Of a DNA stretch of 5,309 nucleotides, positions 5,188-5,309 are shown piece after piece. Positions within the stretch are counted from its first letter, which is position 1. Each line of letters begins with the position of its first letter. Below the pieces are notes generated by a model that saw nothing but the letters and a program-made list of their open reading frames with translations, was not told where the DNA came from and searched no databases. The position numbers and the translations under genes were made by a program. This DNA comes from Fidelibacterota bacterium (lineage in GTDB: Bacteria; Fidelibacterota; Fidelibacteria; Fidelibacterales; Fidelibacteraceae), in assembly GCA_030596185.1 (NCBI GenBank), contig JAUVKP010000094.1, positions 1 to 5,309 of the forward strand, given 5' to 3'.

Positions 5188-5309
5188 TTATTTGTTTTCT
5201 GTCGGCTCTACGGGTGCTGTAGGTTGTTCAACCGCAACATTACTAGGCATCGGGAGGCCCGAAGCTTGGGTTGCGATCTGCTTACCTGACTGATGCTGAA
5301 CAACAGATT
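5188..5309 (-). CDS. secG: 3' end of a gene, probably SecG (preprotein translocase subunit)
   Basis: Seen: an open frame entering from the window edge and ending in TAA at 5190-5188, giving 39 C-terminal residues rich in Ala, Pro, Gln and Glu, with VAVEQPTAPVEPTENK at the end. This is a low-complexity hydrophilic tail without a domain. Known: SecG is a small two-helix inner-membrane protein of the SecYEG channel, often with an Ala/Pro/Glu-rich tail, and secG is followed by tRNA-Leu(GAG) in E. coli. The identification therefore rests on tail composition and the neighbouring tRNA; the diagnostic membrane helices lie outside the window. No terminator separates it from the tRNA, so read-through into the tRNA is possible. 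Confidence 0.5.
   Translation of the reverse strand, partial: SVVQHQSGKQIATQASGLPMPSNVAVEQPTAPVEPTENK

Overview
The window comes from an AT-rich bacterial chromosome. Gene starts carry strong AAGGAG-type Shine-Dalgarno sequences, most proteins have export signals, and one tRNA promoter is close to the sigma-70 consensus. The strong Shine-Dalgarno sites are unlike typical Bacteroidota. Exported Sel1 and TPR solenoids beside a cyanobacterial-like nickel SOD would suit an uncultured anaerobic or microaerophilic lineage, for example a Cloacimonadota-like member of the FCB group. That placement is a guess; nothing in the window proves it.

Left part, + strand (162-3291): four closely spaced genes, 26 to 42 nt apart, probably one operon. 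In order they encode a lipoprotein with a metallo-beta-lactamase fold, two exported Sel1-repeat proteins that are full-length tandem paralogs, and a nickel superoxide dismutase (sodN). The SOD precursor has a Sec signal peptide whose predicted cleavage exposes His-Cys-Glu-Val-Pro-Cys, the Ni-hook. All four products are therefore predicted to act outside the cytoplasm. This suggests an envelope superoxide-defence operon in which maturation of the SOD's N-terminal His ligand falls to signal peptidase rather than to a dedicated SodX-type protease.

Middle (3284-3620): a non-coding fold-back mobile element of about 308 bp. It has 19-bp terminal inverted repeats (17 of 19 matching) and an inner palindromic repeat of the GTCATCTCGA type. 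An 18-bp perfect direct repeat flanks it and includes the sodN stop codon. Removing one repeat copy and the element puts the sodN stop 17 nt from a strong bidirectional terminator (3628-3653). The terminator lies the same distance from the stop of the convergent gene, so the insertion appears to have split sodN from its terminator without damaging the reading frame.

Right part, - strand (5309 to 3671): the C-terminal tail of a gene that is probably secG, then a tRNA-Leu(GAG) with its own promoter, then an exported protein of about eleven TPR-like units. The secG / tRNA-Leu(GAG) order matches secG-leuU in E. coli. The TPR gene starts 45 nt after the tRNA with no promoter visible between them, so it is probably transcribed with the tRNA and ends at the shared terminator.
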